Both the position numbers and the translations under genes were made by a program. The notes beneath the pieces are model-generated. The model was not told the DNA's origin and did no database searches. It worked only from the letters and a program-made list of their open reading frames with translations. Positions 1-9,572 of a stretch of DNA of 45,717 nucleotides are shown piece by piece. The number at the start of each line of letters is the position of its first letter. Within the stretch, counting starts at the first letter, position 1. The stretch comes from Prevotella sp. UBA4268. GTDB lineage: Bacteria > Bacteroidota > Bacteroidia > Bacteroidales > Bacteroidaceae. The stretch covers positions 1-45,717 of the forward strand of contig DGWC01000026.1 of assembly GCA_002395135.1 (NCBI GenBank). Reading direction: 5' to 3'.

Positions 1-1227
<1,227 letters not shown>

Positions 1228-1263
1228 TTATCATTGCATAGACAACACTTTAAAAGAACGATT

Positions 1264-1506
1264 ATGCTAAAACTGAAAATCGTTTCCCCGGAAAGGGTTG
1301 AGTTCGAAGGTGAAGTCATCAGTGTCACTGTTCCTGGAACAATGGGACGCTTCGAGGTGCTGGTAAACCATGCACCCATCATTTCATCTCTGGAAAAAGG
1401 TATCGTGGAGAGACAAACACCCGATGGCGAAAGGACAGAGATGAGTATCAGTGGCGGTTTCATTGAGGTTCAGAAGAACAACGTGAGTCTCTGTGTGGAA
1501 CTGTAA
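1264..1506 (+). CDS. atpC: F1F0 ATP synthase subunit epsilon (short form)
   Basis: Epsilon subunit of the central stalk, which links gamma to the c-ring. The frame is open from an upstream ATG at 1234, but the family sequence begins at MLKLKIVSPERVEFEG, so I place the start at 1264. The 80-residue product covers only the N-terminal beta-sandwich (motifs FEG and FEVLVNHAPI, and SGGFIEV). It lacks the C-terminal two-helix domain that makes classic epsilon subunits about 130-140 residues and that inhibits ATP hydrolysis in other bacteria. The stop is clean and no frameshift is visible, so this looks like the natural short form. It lies directly after atpD. Confidence 0.93.
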   Translation: MLKLKIVSPERVEFEGEVISVTVPGTMGRFEVLVNHAPIISSLEKGIVERQTPDGERTEMSISGGFIEVQKNNVSLCVEL

Positions 1507-1555
1507 ACACCAGAATCATTGAGTAGGAAGACACCTCACGACCCAGCATATTTGA

Positions 1556-1969
1556 ATGACATTTAATAAGATTATGGCAGACGTCAACAAATTGAGCAAG
1601 CGTTATATTCGGCAGGGAATTCTGCTTACTTCAGGTTTATTCCTGATAGGATTGCTTGTTGCCCAAGTTTGTAACAAATACGGACTGATAGTCCCACTGA
1701 TAGTCAGTGCATTGTTCATTCTGGCAATTGAAACGGCTGATGCTCTCATTTGGAAACGTGTAGCGAAGAAGTCGCCCGACAGTTTAGCCACCTTTTATAC
1801 AGGTGCGTCAGGGTTCCGGCTGCTTTTATCATTGCTTGTGTTGTTCATTTACTACCTGATTGCTGGCAGACAAGAAATGTTACCATTCTTTATCGTGTTC
1901 GTCTGCTTTTACATCATGTCGCTGGTTCATCACTCGCTTTTCTTTTCGAAAGTGTCAAATCGTTTGTAA
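1556..1969 (+). CDS. AtpI-like small membrane protein of the ATP synthase operon
   Basis: A 137-residue protein with four probable transmembrane segments (about residues 20-38, 46-65, 84-103 and 109-128) and a short basic N-terminus. Size, topology and position between atpC and atpB match AtpI, the assembly factor that helps form the c-ring in other bacteria. I do not see a diagnostic AtpI motif, so the assignment rests on context and topology. ATG codons at 1556 and 1574 are both possible starts. The 3' end is followed after 23 nt by atpB, and a longer open frame of atpB overlaps this gene but is not its coding part. Confidence 0.7.
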   Translation: MTFNKIMADVNKLSKRYIRQGILLTSGLFLIGLLVAQVCNKYGLIVPLIVSALFILAIETADALIWKRVAKKSPDSLATFYTGASGFRLLLSLLVLFIYYLIAGRQEMLPFFIVFVCFYIMSLVHHSLFFSKVSNRL

Positions 1970-1992
1970 CGCATTGGAAATTAAGAATATCA

Positions 1993-3033
1993 ATGAAACA
2001 AGTAAAGTATATATTCCTTTTGTTGATGGTCGCATTTATGCCAAGTCAACTATGTGCACAAGAAGCGGAAGGGGAGAAATTGAACATCCCGGAAGTGGTG
2101 TTGGAGCATTTAGGTGACTCTTATGAATGGCATATTGCTTCCTATAAGGGTAAGCATTTGAGCATTCCGCTGCCTGTCATTATCAGAAGTAGTAACACGG
2201 GGAAATGGTATTTCTGTTCACCACATTCACTGCCCCAAGGTTTCTTCTTCAATGAAGAGGCACACGGAAAGATCTATGAGAAGATGCCTGATGGAACCGT
2301 CAAACGCCCCATTGACTTAAGTATAACAAGAAACGTGTTGCAGATTTGGATTGTCGTAGCCATACTTATCGTCGTCTTTCTCTGTTGCGCACAATGGTAC
2401 AAGAAACACGATGAGAAGAGTGAAGCCCCTAAAGGTTTCATCGGTGCTGTTGAGATGTTGGTAATGATGATTAATGATGACGTAATCAAAGAGTCAATAG
2501 GAGAGAAGTATTACAAACCATATGCACCTTTCTTGCTGACGGTATTTTTCTTCATCTTAGTCACCAATCTCATTGGTCTGGTGCCTGTTTTCCCTGGCGG
2601 ATCTAATGTAACAGGCAACATTAACATCACGTTCTTCTTGGCTTTATGTACATTCTTGGCCATTAATCTCTTTGGCAATAAAGAATATTGGAAAGATATT
2701 TTTTGGCCCAACGTACCAATCTTCCTGAAGGCTATTCCCATTATGCCTGCCATTGAACTATTCGGAGTCTTTACGAAACCTTTCGCATTGATGATCCGTC
2801 TCTTTGCCAATATGATGGCAGGTCATGCCGTGATTCTCAGTTTCACGTGTGTAATCTTCCTTGGTTGGTCAATGGGAGTAGGCTATGGTCTTGGACTTAA
2901 TGCTTTCAGTATCGTTATGCTCCTCTTCATGAACTGTCTGGAATTACTGGTTGCTTTTGTGCAGGCTTACGTGTTCACCATGTTGAGTGCGGTTTTCATC
3001 GGACTTGCCCACCAAGAGCATCATGAAGAATAA
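1993..3033 (+). CDS. atpB: F1F0 ATP synthase subunit a with signal peptide
   Basis: Stator subunit a of the membrane F0 sector, which provides the two proton half-channels. The frame stays open upstream to 1750, but the start at 1993 gives a clear signal peptide (MKQVKYIFLLLMVAF, probable cleavage after CAQ near residue 23). The longer version would run through the previous gene. A periplasmic N-terminal region (about 24-110) precedes the membrane part, an arrangement known in Bacteroidetes subunit a. The essential arginine is Arg269 in the segment ALMIRLFANMMAGH, and the last helices contain ELLVAFVQAYVFT. The product has 346 residues. It belongs to the atp operon and is followed by an AT-rich 99-nt gap before atpE. 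Confidence 0.95.
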   Translation: MKQVKYIFLLLMVAFMPSQLCAQEAEGEKLNIPEVVLEHLGDSYEWHIASYKGKHLSIPLPVIIRSSNTGKWYFCSPHSLPQGFFFNEEAHGKIYEKMPDGTVKRPIDLSITRNVLQIWIVVAILIVVFLCCAQWYKKHDEKSEAPKGFIGAVEMLVMMINDDVIKESIGEKYYKPYAPFLLTVFFFILVTNLIGLVPVFPGGSNVTGNINITFFLALCTFLAINLFGNKEYWKDIFWPNVPIFLKAIPIMPAIELFGVFTKPFALMIRLFANMMAGHAVILSFTCVIFLGWSMGVGYGLGLNAFSIVMLLFMNCLELLVAFVQAYVFTMLSAVFIGLAHQEHHEE

Positions 3034-3090
3034 TCAAAGAGAAAACTGAAAAAGCATTTAATATTGAATATTTAAAGATTCATCAAATAG

Positions 3091-3372
<282 letters not shown>

Positions 3373-3402
3373 TAATAATCGACGAAAGCAATTCTATTGC
3401 TA

Positions 3403-3918
3403 ATGGATTTCACAAAATTGCCATCAATCCTCACGCCAGATATTGGACTGCTGTTCTGGATGCTTTTGGCCTTCTTAGTGGTACTGTTCGTGCTCGCGAA
3501 ATTTGGCTTTCCTGCCATCACAAAAATGGTTGAAGACAGGAAAAACTACATAGACGAGAGCCTGAAAAAAGCCCACGAAGCGTCAGAACGCTTAGAGAAC
3601 ATCAAGCAAGAGGGAGAGGCTATCCTTCAAGAGGCCCGCGAAAAGCAGGCGCAGATATTGAAGGAGGCCGCCGAAACGCGTGAAGCCATCGTTCAGAAGG
3701 CTCAGGAGAAGGCAAAGAGCGAGGGTGCTCGCCTGCTATCTGAGGCAAAAGCCGAAATAGAAGGTGAGAAACAACAGGCCATCCGCGACATACGGGCACA
3801 AGTGGCCGAACTCTCTGTTCAAATTGCCGAGATAGTTCTTCGCGAGAAACTATCTACTGATGCTGAGCAAATGAAGATGATCGACAGATTGCTGGATGAT
3901 GTGACCTCAACAAATTGA
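3403..3918 (+). CDS. atpF: F1F0 ATP synthase subunit b
   Basis: Peripheral-stalk subunit b, which anchors alpha3beta3 to the membrane stator. One N-terminal membrane helix (about residues 10-30, LLFWMLLAFLVVLFVL) is followed by a long, charged, Ala/Glu/Lys-rich coiled coil to the C-terminus, as expected for b. The product has 171 residues. An open frame begins with TTG at 3397, but ATG at 3403 gives the usual start MDFTKLPSIL. It lies 30 nt after atpE and 7 nt before atpH, in the atp operon. Confidence 0.95.
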   Translation: MDFTKLPSILTPDIGLLFWMLLAFLVVLFVLAKFGFPAITKMVEDRKNYIDESLKKAHEASERLENIKQEGEAILQEAREKQAQILKEAAETREAIVQKAQEKAKSEGARLLSEAKAEIEGEKQQAIRDIRAQVAELSVQIAEIVLREKLSTDAEQMKMIDRLLDDVTSTN

Positions 3919-3925
3919 TTAGGCT

Positions 3926-4462
3926 ATGGATATAGGAGTAATATCGGTACGTTATGCGAGGGCTCTTTTAAAAAGCGCTTCAGAACTAAAACTTGAGTCG
4001 GCAGTGTATAATGACATGCTGAGTCTAGCAGAAAGTTACGTCCGCGTACCTCAACTGAGGTTTACGATAGACAATCCTATGCTCGCCAAAGACACGAAAA
4101 AGCAACTTCTATGCACGGCTTGCGGTGAGAATCGTACAGAAGTGACCGAGCGCTTTATCAGTCTTGTCTTGAAAGAAGACCGGGAGAGTATAATGCAATT
4201 CATGGCCAATTCATATATAACACTATACAGGCAACAGAAGAACGTCATCCGTGGACGACTCATCACCGCCACAGCAGTATCACCTGCGACAGAGCAAAGG
4301 ATGCGGCAGATGGTGGAGAGCAGAACTAATGGGAACGTGGAGTTTGAGACAGAGGTGAATCCCGACATCATCGGAGGATTCATCCTTGAATACGATACAT
4401 ATCGTATGGATGCGAGTGTAAAAAACAAACTCCATTCCATACTCAACACACTAAAGAAATAA
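3926..4462 (+). CDS. atpH: F1F0 ATP synthase subunit delta
   Basis: Delta (OSCP-type) subunit, which joins the peripheral stalk to the top of F1. The 178-residue product begins MDIGVISVRYARALL, the usual start of the family, and ends with the conserved region where delta meets subunit b (PDIIGGFILEYDTYRMDASV). It starts 7 nt after atpF. A 44-nt AT-rich gap separates it from atpA. Confidence 0.94.
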   Translation: MDIGVISVRYARALLKSASELKLESAVYNDMLSLAESYVRVPQLRFTIDNPMLAKDTKKQLLCTACGENRTEVTERFISLVLKEDRESIMQFMANSYITLYRQQKNVIRGRLITATAVSPATEQRMRQMVESRTNGNVEFETEVNPDIIGGFILEYDTYRMDASVKNKLHSILNTLKK

Positions 4463-4506
4463 AGGATTATTTATATTAATTCTTACATAAAATAAAGAAT
4501 TGAACA

Positions 4507-6093
4507 ATGTCAGATAAAATAAAGCCAAGCGAAGTATCTGAAGTGCTCATTCAGCAACTGAAAGGTATCAGTAATCAGGAGAATTACGACGAAATAGGAA
4601 CGGTGCTCACCGTTAGCGACGGTGTTGCCCGTATATATGGTCTCCGTAATGCTGAAGCCAATGAATTGCTTGAATTCGAGAACGGAACGATGGCTATCGT
4701 GATGAACCTTGAGGAAGACAACGTTGGCTGTGTGCTTTTAGGTCCGACATCCGGCATTAAAGAAGGTCAGGTGGTTAAGAGAACCAAGCGAATTGCATCT
4801 ATCCGCGTGAACGATAATATGCTCGGACGCGTCATCAATCCGTTAGGGCAGGCAATCGACGGTAAGGGTGACATTGACTTAACTGGTGCATTTGAGATGC
4901 CTTTGGACCGTAAGGCTCCAGGTGTTATCTATCGCCAGCCAGTGAAAGAGCCGCTTCAAACCGGTCTGAAAGCAGTAGATTCAATGATTCCTATCGGTCG
5001 CGGACAGCGTGAGTTGATTATCGGCGACCGTCAGACAGGAAAGACAGCCATTGCTGTAGATACAATTATCAACCAGAAGAGTTTCTACGAAGCAGGCAAA
5101 CCAGTATATTGCATATACGTGGCAATTGGTCAGAAAGCATCAACAGTTGCTGCTCTCGTGGCTACCTTGAAAGAACATGGTGCCATGCCATATACTATTG
5201 TCGTGGCAGCCACTGCCGCCGATCCTGCAGCCATGCAGTATTATGCACCTTTCGCTGGTGCTGCCATCGGTGAATATTTCCGCGATCGCGGCTATCCAGC
5301 ACTTGTCGTATACGACGATTTGTCAAAGCAGGCCGTTGCATATCGAGAGGTGTCATTGATTCTTCGTCGTCCTTCTGGCCGCGAAGCCTATCCTGGTGAC
5401 GTGTTCTACCTGCATTCTCGCTTGCTTGAGCGTGCAGCAAAGATTAATGAACAGCAAGAAGTGGCAGAGCAGATGAACGACCTTCCCGCTTGTATGAAAG
5501 GACACGTGAAGGGCGGTGGCTCATTAACAGCACTTCCTATCATTGAAACCCAGGCAGGAGACGTGTCTGCTTATATTCCGACAAACGTGATTTCGATTAC
5601 CGACGGACAGATTTATCTGGAGTCAGACCTCTTCAATCAAGGATTCCGTCCTGCCATCAACGTGGGTATTTCTGTATCTCGTGTGGGAGGTTCTGCACAG
5701 ATCAAGTCAATGAAGAAGGTAGCAGGAACGCTGAAAATCGACCAGGCTCAGTATCGCGAACTGGAGGCATTCTCCAAATTCTCAAGCGATATGGATGCCG
5801 TAACCGCCATGACTCTTGACCGCGGACGCAAGAATAATCAGTTGCTCATACAGCCTCAATACAGCCCGATGCCCGTTGGCGAGCAGATAGCAATACTGTA
5901 TTGCGGCGTACATGGTCTGATGCACGATGTTCCTGTAGAGAAAGTACGAGAGTGTCAAGACAGTTTCCTCGACAAACTGCGTTCCACACATCCAGAAATC
6001 ATTGAGACTCTTGGCAGTGGAAAGATAGCCGACGACGTGACGAAAGCCATTGAGGCCGTCATGGCAGATATTGCTGGACAGTATAAAAAGTAA
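4507..6093 (+). CDS. atpA: F1F0 ATP synthase subunit alpha
   Basis: Non-catalytic nucleotide-binding subunit alpha of F1. The 528-residue product shows the beta-barrel N-terminal domain, the P-loop GDRQTGKT at residues 173-180, the downstream [14 protein letters not shown] segment and the [14 protein letters not shown] signature of ATPase alpha/beta subunits. Its length is close to the family's usual 500-530. A purely AT-rich leader (ATTTATATTAATTC) precedes the ATG. It is followed by atpG after 6 nt. Confidence 0.97.
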   Translation: MSDKIKPSEVSEVLIQQLKGISNQENYDEIGTVLTVSDGVARIYGLRNAEANELLEFENGTMAIVMNLEEDNVGCVLLGPTSGIKEGQVVKRTKRIASIRVNDNMLGRVINPLGQAIDGKGDIDLTGAFEMPLDRKAPGVIYRQPVKEPLQTGLKAVDSMIPIGRGQRELIIGDRQTGKTAIAVDTIINQKSFYEAGKPVYCIYVAIGQKASTVAALVATLKEHGAMPYTIVVAATAADPAAMQYYAPFAGAAIGEYFRDRGYPALVVYDDLSKQAVAYREVSLILRRPSGREAYPGDVFYLHSRLLERAAKINEQQEVAEQMNDLPACMKGHVKGGGSLTALPIIETQAGDVSAYIPTNVISITDGQIYLESDLFNQGFRPAINVGISVSRVGGSAQIKSMKKVAGTLKIDQAQYRELEAFSKFSSDMDAVTAMTLDRGRKNNQLLIQPQYSPMPVGEQIAILYCGVHGLMHDVPVEKVRECQDSFLDKLRSTHPEIIETLGSGKIADDVTKAIEAVMADIAGQYKK

Positions 6094-6099
6094 TAGCCT

Positions 6100-7068
6100 A
6101 TGCCGTCACTAAAAGAGATAAAAGGTCGTATTGCCAGCGTCAACAGCACTCGCAAGATTACAAGTGCCATGAAAATGGTGGCATCTTCGAAGTTACACCA
6201 TGCACAAGTGGCGATAGAAAACATGCTTCCTTATGAAAGCATGCTTGAGCATATCCTCAAGACATTCATTGCTTCCGAGGCAGAGGCTCAGACTGTCTAT
6301 AGCATCGAACGTCCCGTTCACAACGTTGCGTTCATTGTCTATGCCAGTAATTCGTCGCTATGCGGTGGCTTCAATGCCAATGTAATCAAGATGATGCAGC
6401 AAGCCGTTGCAGAATACGAGCATCTTGGCAAAGACCATATAGTGATTTATCCTATTGGTCGCAAGGTTGCAGAAAAAGTGACGAAGTTGGGATTGAAATC
6501 CGCAGGTGATTTCACTGCATTGGCCGATAAGCCCAACGTGCAGGACTGTATTGATATCGCCATGGAATTGGGTGAGAAGTTTTCGAATGGTGAGATTGAC
6601 CGCGTTGAAATGATATATCATCATTTTAAGAGCGCAGGTTCTCAGATTCTTACTCGAAAGACATTCCTCCCGATTGACATTGAAAGTGAATTGGCTGCCG
6701 ACAAGGAGCGTGATCTCACAAGCAATGTGGCCACGCGTGAAGCAGTGGAATATCTCAAGCAACGCGACCGTCAGCAAGAATCGCGTGAGCAAGTTGCAGC
6801 AAAACCGTTGAACGACAATTTCATTGTAGAGCCTTCAATGGTAGATGTACTTGGCAAGTTGATTCCTAAACTGGCTCATTTGATGCTTTACACAGCATTG
6901 CTTGACAGTGTTGCCAGTGAGCACGCAGCACGTATGGTGGCTATGCAGACAGCAACAGACAATGCTGACGAGTTGCTTCGCGACCTCAATTTGCAATACA
7001 ACAAGAGTCGTCAGCAGGCTATTACCAACGAACTGCTTGATATCGTAGGCGGCACAGTGAACAACTAA
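6100..7068 (+). CDS. atpG: F1F0 ATP synthase subunit gamma
   Basis: Central rotor shaft of F1. The N-terminal helix starts MPSLKEIKGRIASVNSTRKI with ITSAMKMVASSKL, and the C-terminal helix carries ASEHAARMVAMQTATDNADE; these two make the coiled coil inside alpha3beta3. The 322-residue product is longer than the roughly 285-295 common in other phyla. The extra residues appear to lie in a polar segment around residues 205-245 (rich in Arg, Glu and Gln) before the C-terminal helix. It is the last gene of the operon and is followed by a strong hairpin terminator. Confidence 0.96.
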   Translation: MPSLKEIKGRIASVNSTRKITSAMKMVASSKLHHAQVAIENMLPYESMLEHILKTFIASEAEAQTVYSIERPVHNVAFIVYASNSSLCGGFNANVIKMMQQAVAEYEHLGKDHIVIYPIGRKVAEKVTKLGLKSAGDFTALADKPNVQDCIDIAMELGEKFSNGEIDRVEMIYHHFKSAGSQILTRKTFLPIDIESELAADKERDLTSNVATREAVEYLKQRDRQQESREQVAAKPLNDNFIVEPSMVDVLGKLIPKLAHLMLYTALLDSVASEHAARMVAMQTATDNADELLRDLNLQYNKSRQQAITNELLDIVGGTVNN

Positions 7069-7393
7069 ACGTCTACAAACAACCCATTATCAATGCGGTG
7101 CGCAGACAGATCATCCAAACGTGAATCTGTTTGCGCACTGCTTTTTTATTTATAGATGCCATTTTGAATAAGAGGGTCTTCGATCCCTATACACTTCATC
7201 TCATTTAGGCAGATACAAATCCTTGAGCATACCATATCACCCTTCTGATGAAAACACCATATCAGTAATTATTACCATCAGAAGGATGACCAGACCACCA
7301 ACAAGCACAATAAGACGGGTTCTGCAACGGTGCTCACAGATAAGGACTTTTCAGAAATCACTAAGCCATAAACATGTAACAAGCGATACGACT
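7069..7393. other. Convergent intergenic gap between atpG and the DUF5687 gene
   Basis: A 325-nt gap. It holds the atp terminator (7095-7148) and a second inverted repeat, CCTTCTGATG at 7241-7250 with its complement CATCAGAAGG at 7276-7285. The second repeat has no T-run on either side. The rest has no recognised gene; an open frame starting at 7223 runs into the antisense of the DUF5687 gene and is not credible. Confidence 0.6.
7095..7148 (+). terminator. Intrinsic terminator of the atp operon
   Basis: A GC-rich stem of about 17 bp (5' arm 7095-7112 starting GCGGTGCGCAGACAGAT, 3' arm 7124-7141) with a short loop, followed directly by seven T residues (7142-7148). It lies 27 nt after the atpG stop codon. 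Confidence 0.92.
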
Positions 7394-8893
7394 TTAGCGG
7401 GTTGCACGGAAACTCTCCGTATTCTCGTATCTGCGAGCCATGAACCGTTTGTAGATATTCCTCATCCACAGGTTTCTGGTCATGATAAACGCAAGACCGA
7501 TAATTAGCATCACGGTATAGGTGATGGTGTCGCTGAAGAACAGACTCAGTAGGCTGATAAAAACCACAGGCAGGAACATGGCAGCCATTTCGGCAGCAAA
7601 AGCGAACCAGTTTGTCTCTACATTTCCTTTGCTTACCAGTTTGCTGTTCAGCGGAATCGTCTGCTTATTCCATACAGCCATTTGCATAAACGTACAAAAT
7701 ATGGGACCAGCCGCAAATGCCATCATCGAAAAAAGCATCAAAAGGCTGTATTTCTCCATGAACACCGTGGGCAGCATGATGATGAACGGCAGCAGTAGCA
7801 GTGCCGTATAGAAATAGTATTTAGCGTGCAACAATTGCAGGATGTTCTCACGATGAGTCATCAAACAGTCAATATAGTTACCCTCTGCGCCCATTACCTT
7901 CACCAAGAGCATGCCACCGTTTATAATGAAAACATAGACGATGAAGAACTTGCTTGAAAACGAGTCATCGTAAACATCGGTATACGAAATCATGGCACTG
8001 AGGAATATTGTAAAGATCGTGCTGTATAGAAAAGAGTTGCGCATGTTCTTGTTGCGCATGATGCTCTTGATCTCAAGTTTGATATATTCGCCCACCTGTC
8101 CGAATCGGTCAAGTTGGCTGAACTCACTCACTGTTTTAAGTTTCGCATCCTTATCGTTTGCCGTGTCTACAATCGTATAATGATATTGGATTCTCCTGTT
8201 GATGAAAAAGAATAGTGCTATCAGCGCCAAGGTACCACCATAGGTGAGGATGCTCCATGATGCCATTCCGCTTCCTATTGCGCCGTATAGGCTGAACATT
8301 GAGTCAAAATTCTTGATAATCCAAGGCAAGAAAAGCAAGGAATAGATAATGACCGGTGCCACCCACCAGAAAATACTCCTCACAATCAAGGTTCTCCACA
8401 GCATATAGTTCTGGCTGTTGATAATGATAATGAGTTGGAAACCGATGACAAAACCAATGGCTGCCATCAGTCCACTACTGAAAACCAGACACATAATGGC
8501 GTATGGTACCGTGATAAACATCCACAGGAAGTTATTCTCCGACACCATGCTGCTGAGTATAAAGTTCTCTACACACGCATATTTAGGTATGGGCAGAAGC
8601 AGATATGGTTTAACCAACTGGGCCGGTGTCTGCTGTCCCATGAAGCGGAACAGGAAATCTGCAACCAGCATAAACGGCAGCAGGCCGAAGAGAAACTCGG
8701 CGGGCGTTTCCGTTGAAGAACTATTGGCGACGAGCGAAATGGCAATGGCAATAAACAGCATATAGATAATGAAAAAGCCACTCATGAGATATATGAGCAC
8801 TTTTGCCGTTTTGTTCAACTCGTAAGCCAGACTTCTCTTTTTGCTAATCTTAATATGCTGTCTGAGCGTCTTGAAAAGTTGCAGTCTGTTCAT
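7394..8893 (-). CDS. DUF5687 family multi-pass membrane protein (putative ABC-type permease)
   Basis: A 499-residue integral membrane protein with about ten hydrophobic segments, among them residues 32-56 and 68-85, several between 120 and 220, and pairs near 360-400 and 430-470. The basic amphipathic N-terminus and the segment VKPYLLLPIPKYACVEN match the pattern I know for DUF5687, a Bacteroidetes family resembling ABC exporter permeases. No function is established. It is the last of three minus-strand genes, 9 nt after a LolA-like gene and downstream of ftsK. An ATP-binding partner would be expected for an ABC permease, but none is encoded nearby. The family call is made from memory of its pattern, with moderate certainty. 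Confidence 0.7.
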   Translation of the reverse strand: MNRLQLFKTLRQHIKISKKRSLAYELNKTAKVLIYLMSGFFIIYMLFIAIAISLVANSSSTETPAEFLFGLLPFMLVADFLFRFMGQQTPAQLVKPYLLLPIPKYACVENFILSSMVSENNFLWMFITVPYAIMCLVFSSGLMAAIGFVIGFQLIIIINSQNYMLWRTLIVRSIFWWVAPVIIYSLLFLPWIIKNFDSMFSLYGAIGSGMASWSILTYGGTLALIALFFFINRRIQYHYTIVDTANDKDAKLKTVSEFSQLDRFGQVGEYIKLEIKSIMRNKNMRNSFLYSTIFTIFLSAMISYTDVYDDSFSSKFFIVYVFIINGGMLLVKVMGAEGNYIDCLMTHRENILQLLHAKYYFYTALLLLPFIIMLPTVFMEKYSLLMLFSMMAFAAGPIFCTFMQMAVWNKQTIPLNSKLVSKGNVETNWFAFAAEMAAMFLPVVFISLLSLFFSDTITYTVMLIIGLAFIMTRNLWMRNIYKRFMARRYENTESFRATR

Positions 8894-8902
8894 GGGAAAA
8901 AC

Positions 8903-9517
8903 CTATCTTAAATCGATGACCTCAGCATTGGGATATGCCTTTGCATTGAACCTGAAAGCAGAATCGCTCAACTTCTTCGACTTGAAATTTGAAATGCTGA
9001 TGGTGCTCCATCCTTTGCTGGTGCGCATTTTCACCTGTGTGGGATGGTAGTTCTTGTCAATGCTGATATACATTTCCTGAATGGAGTTCTTCTGGTTCTG
9101 CGCCACCAGATGCACCTGATTGCCACTACCCATAACCTTGCGGCTCAGGTTGAACCCGTTCTTATACAGATTGATAAACGTATATGGATTCATCGCCTGC
9201 TGCTGGGCACTGGTGGGAGTGCTGATATTCACCTCGTCGGCATTCCTGTTATACGTCCATTGCGTCTTTCCGTCATACCAAATGATAGCCTGTCCCGTAT
9301 AGGCGCAGAACTTATTGCCCTTGATATTGATCGTTCCCGAAGCACTTCCGTATTTTCCACTCATGGTAAAACTGGCAGATGCACCACCTTTTTTACTAAG
9401 TTCTGCTGCGGTCTTGTCGAGTATTTTACGTGCCTCCACGGCATCCTGTGCATTCACGCCTAATGCAAGCATCAGCATTATTGTGAGAATCATCATCTTT
9501 TTCATTTTCATAATCAT
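8903..9517 (-). CDS. LolA-like outer-membrane lipoprotein carrier protein
   Basis: Periplasmic protein of the LolA/LolB fold. LolA carries lipoproteins from the inner to the outer membrane. The 204-residue product has a signal peptide (cleavage after NAQ, near residue 24) followed by 'ILDKTAAELSKKGGASASFTMSG', a start typical of LolA-like proteins. Next comes an antiparallel beta pattern containing the family-typical phrase IIWYDGKTQWTYNR (about 79-92). ATG codons at 9517, 9511 and 9505 are all possible starts; I give the outermost. It lies 55 nt downstream of ftsK, a neighbourhood often seen in Bacteroidales, and 9 nt before the DUF5687 gene. Confidence 0.82.
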   Translation of the reverse strand: MIMKMKKMMILTIMLMLALGVNAQDAVEARKILDKTAAELSKKGGASASFTMSGKYGSASGTINIKGNKFCAYTGQAIIWYDGKTQWTYNRNADEVNISTPTSAQQQAMNPYTFINLYKNGFNLSRKVMGSGNQVHLVAQNQKNSIQEMYISIDKNYHPTQVKMRTSKGWSTISISNFKSKKLSDSAFRFNAKAYPNAEVIDLR

Positions 9518-9572
9518 TTTTTGTTCTTATTGTTTGTATGACAACAGAAACCATATCTGGTTTACTCGTTTT

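Noticed and set aside
1750..1992. Longer atpB start
   Set aside because: It would place the signal peptide inside the protein and read through the previous gene in another frame.
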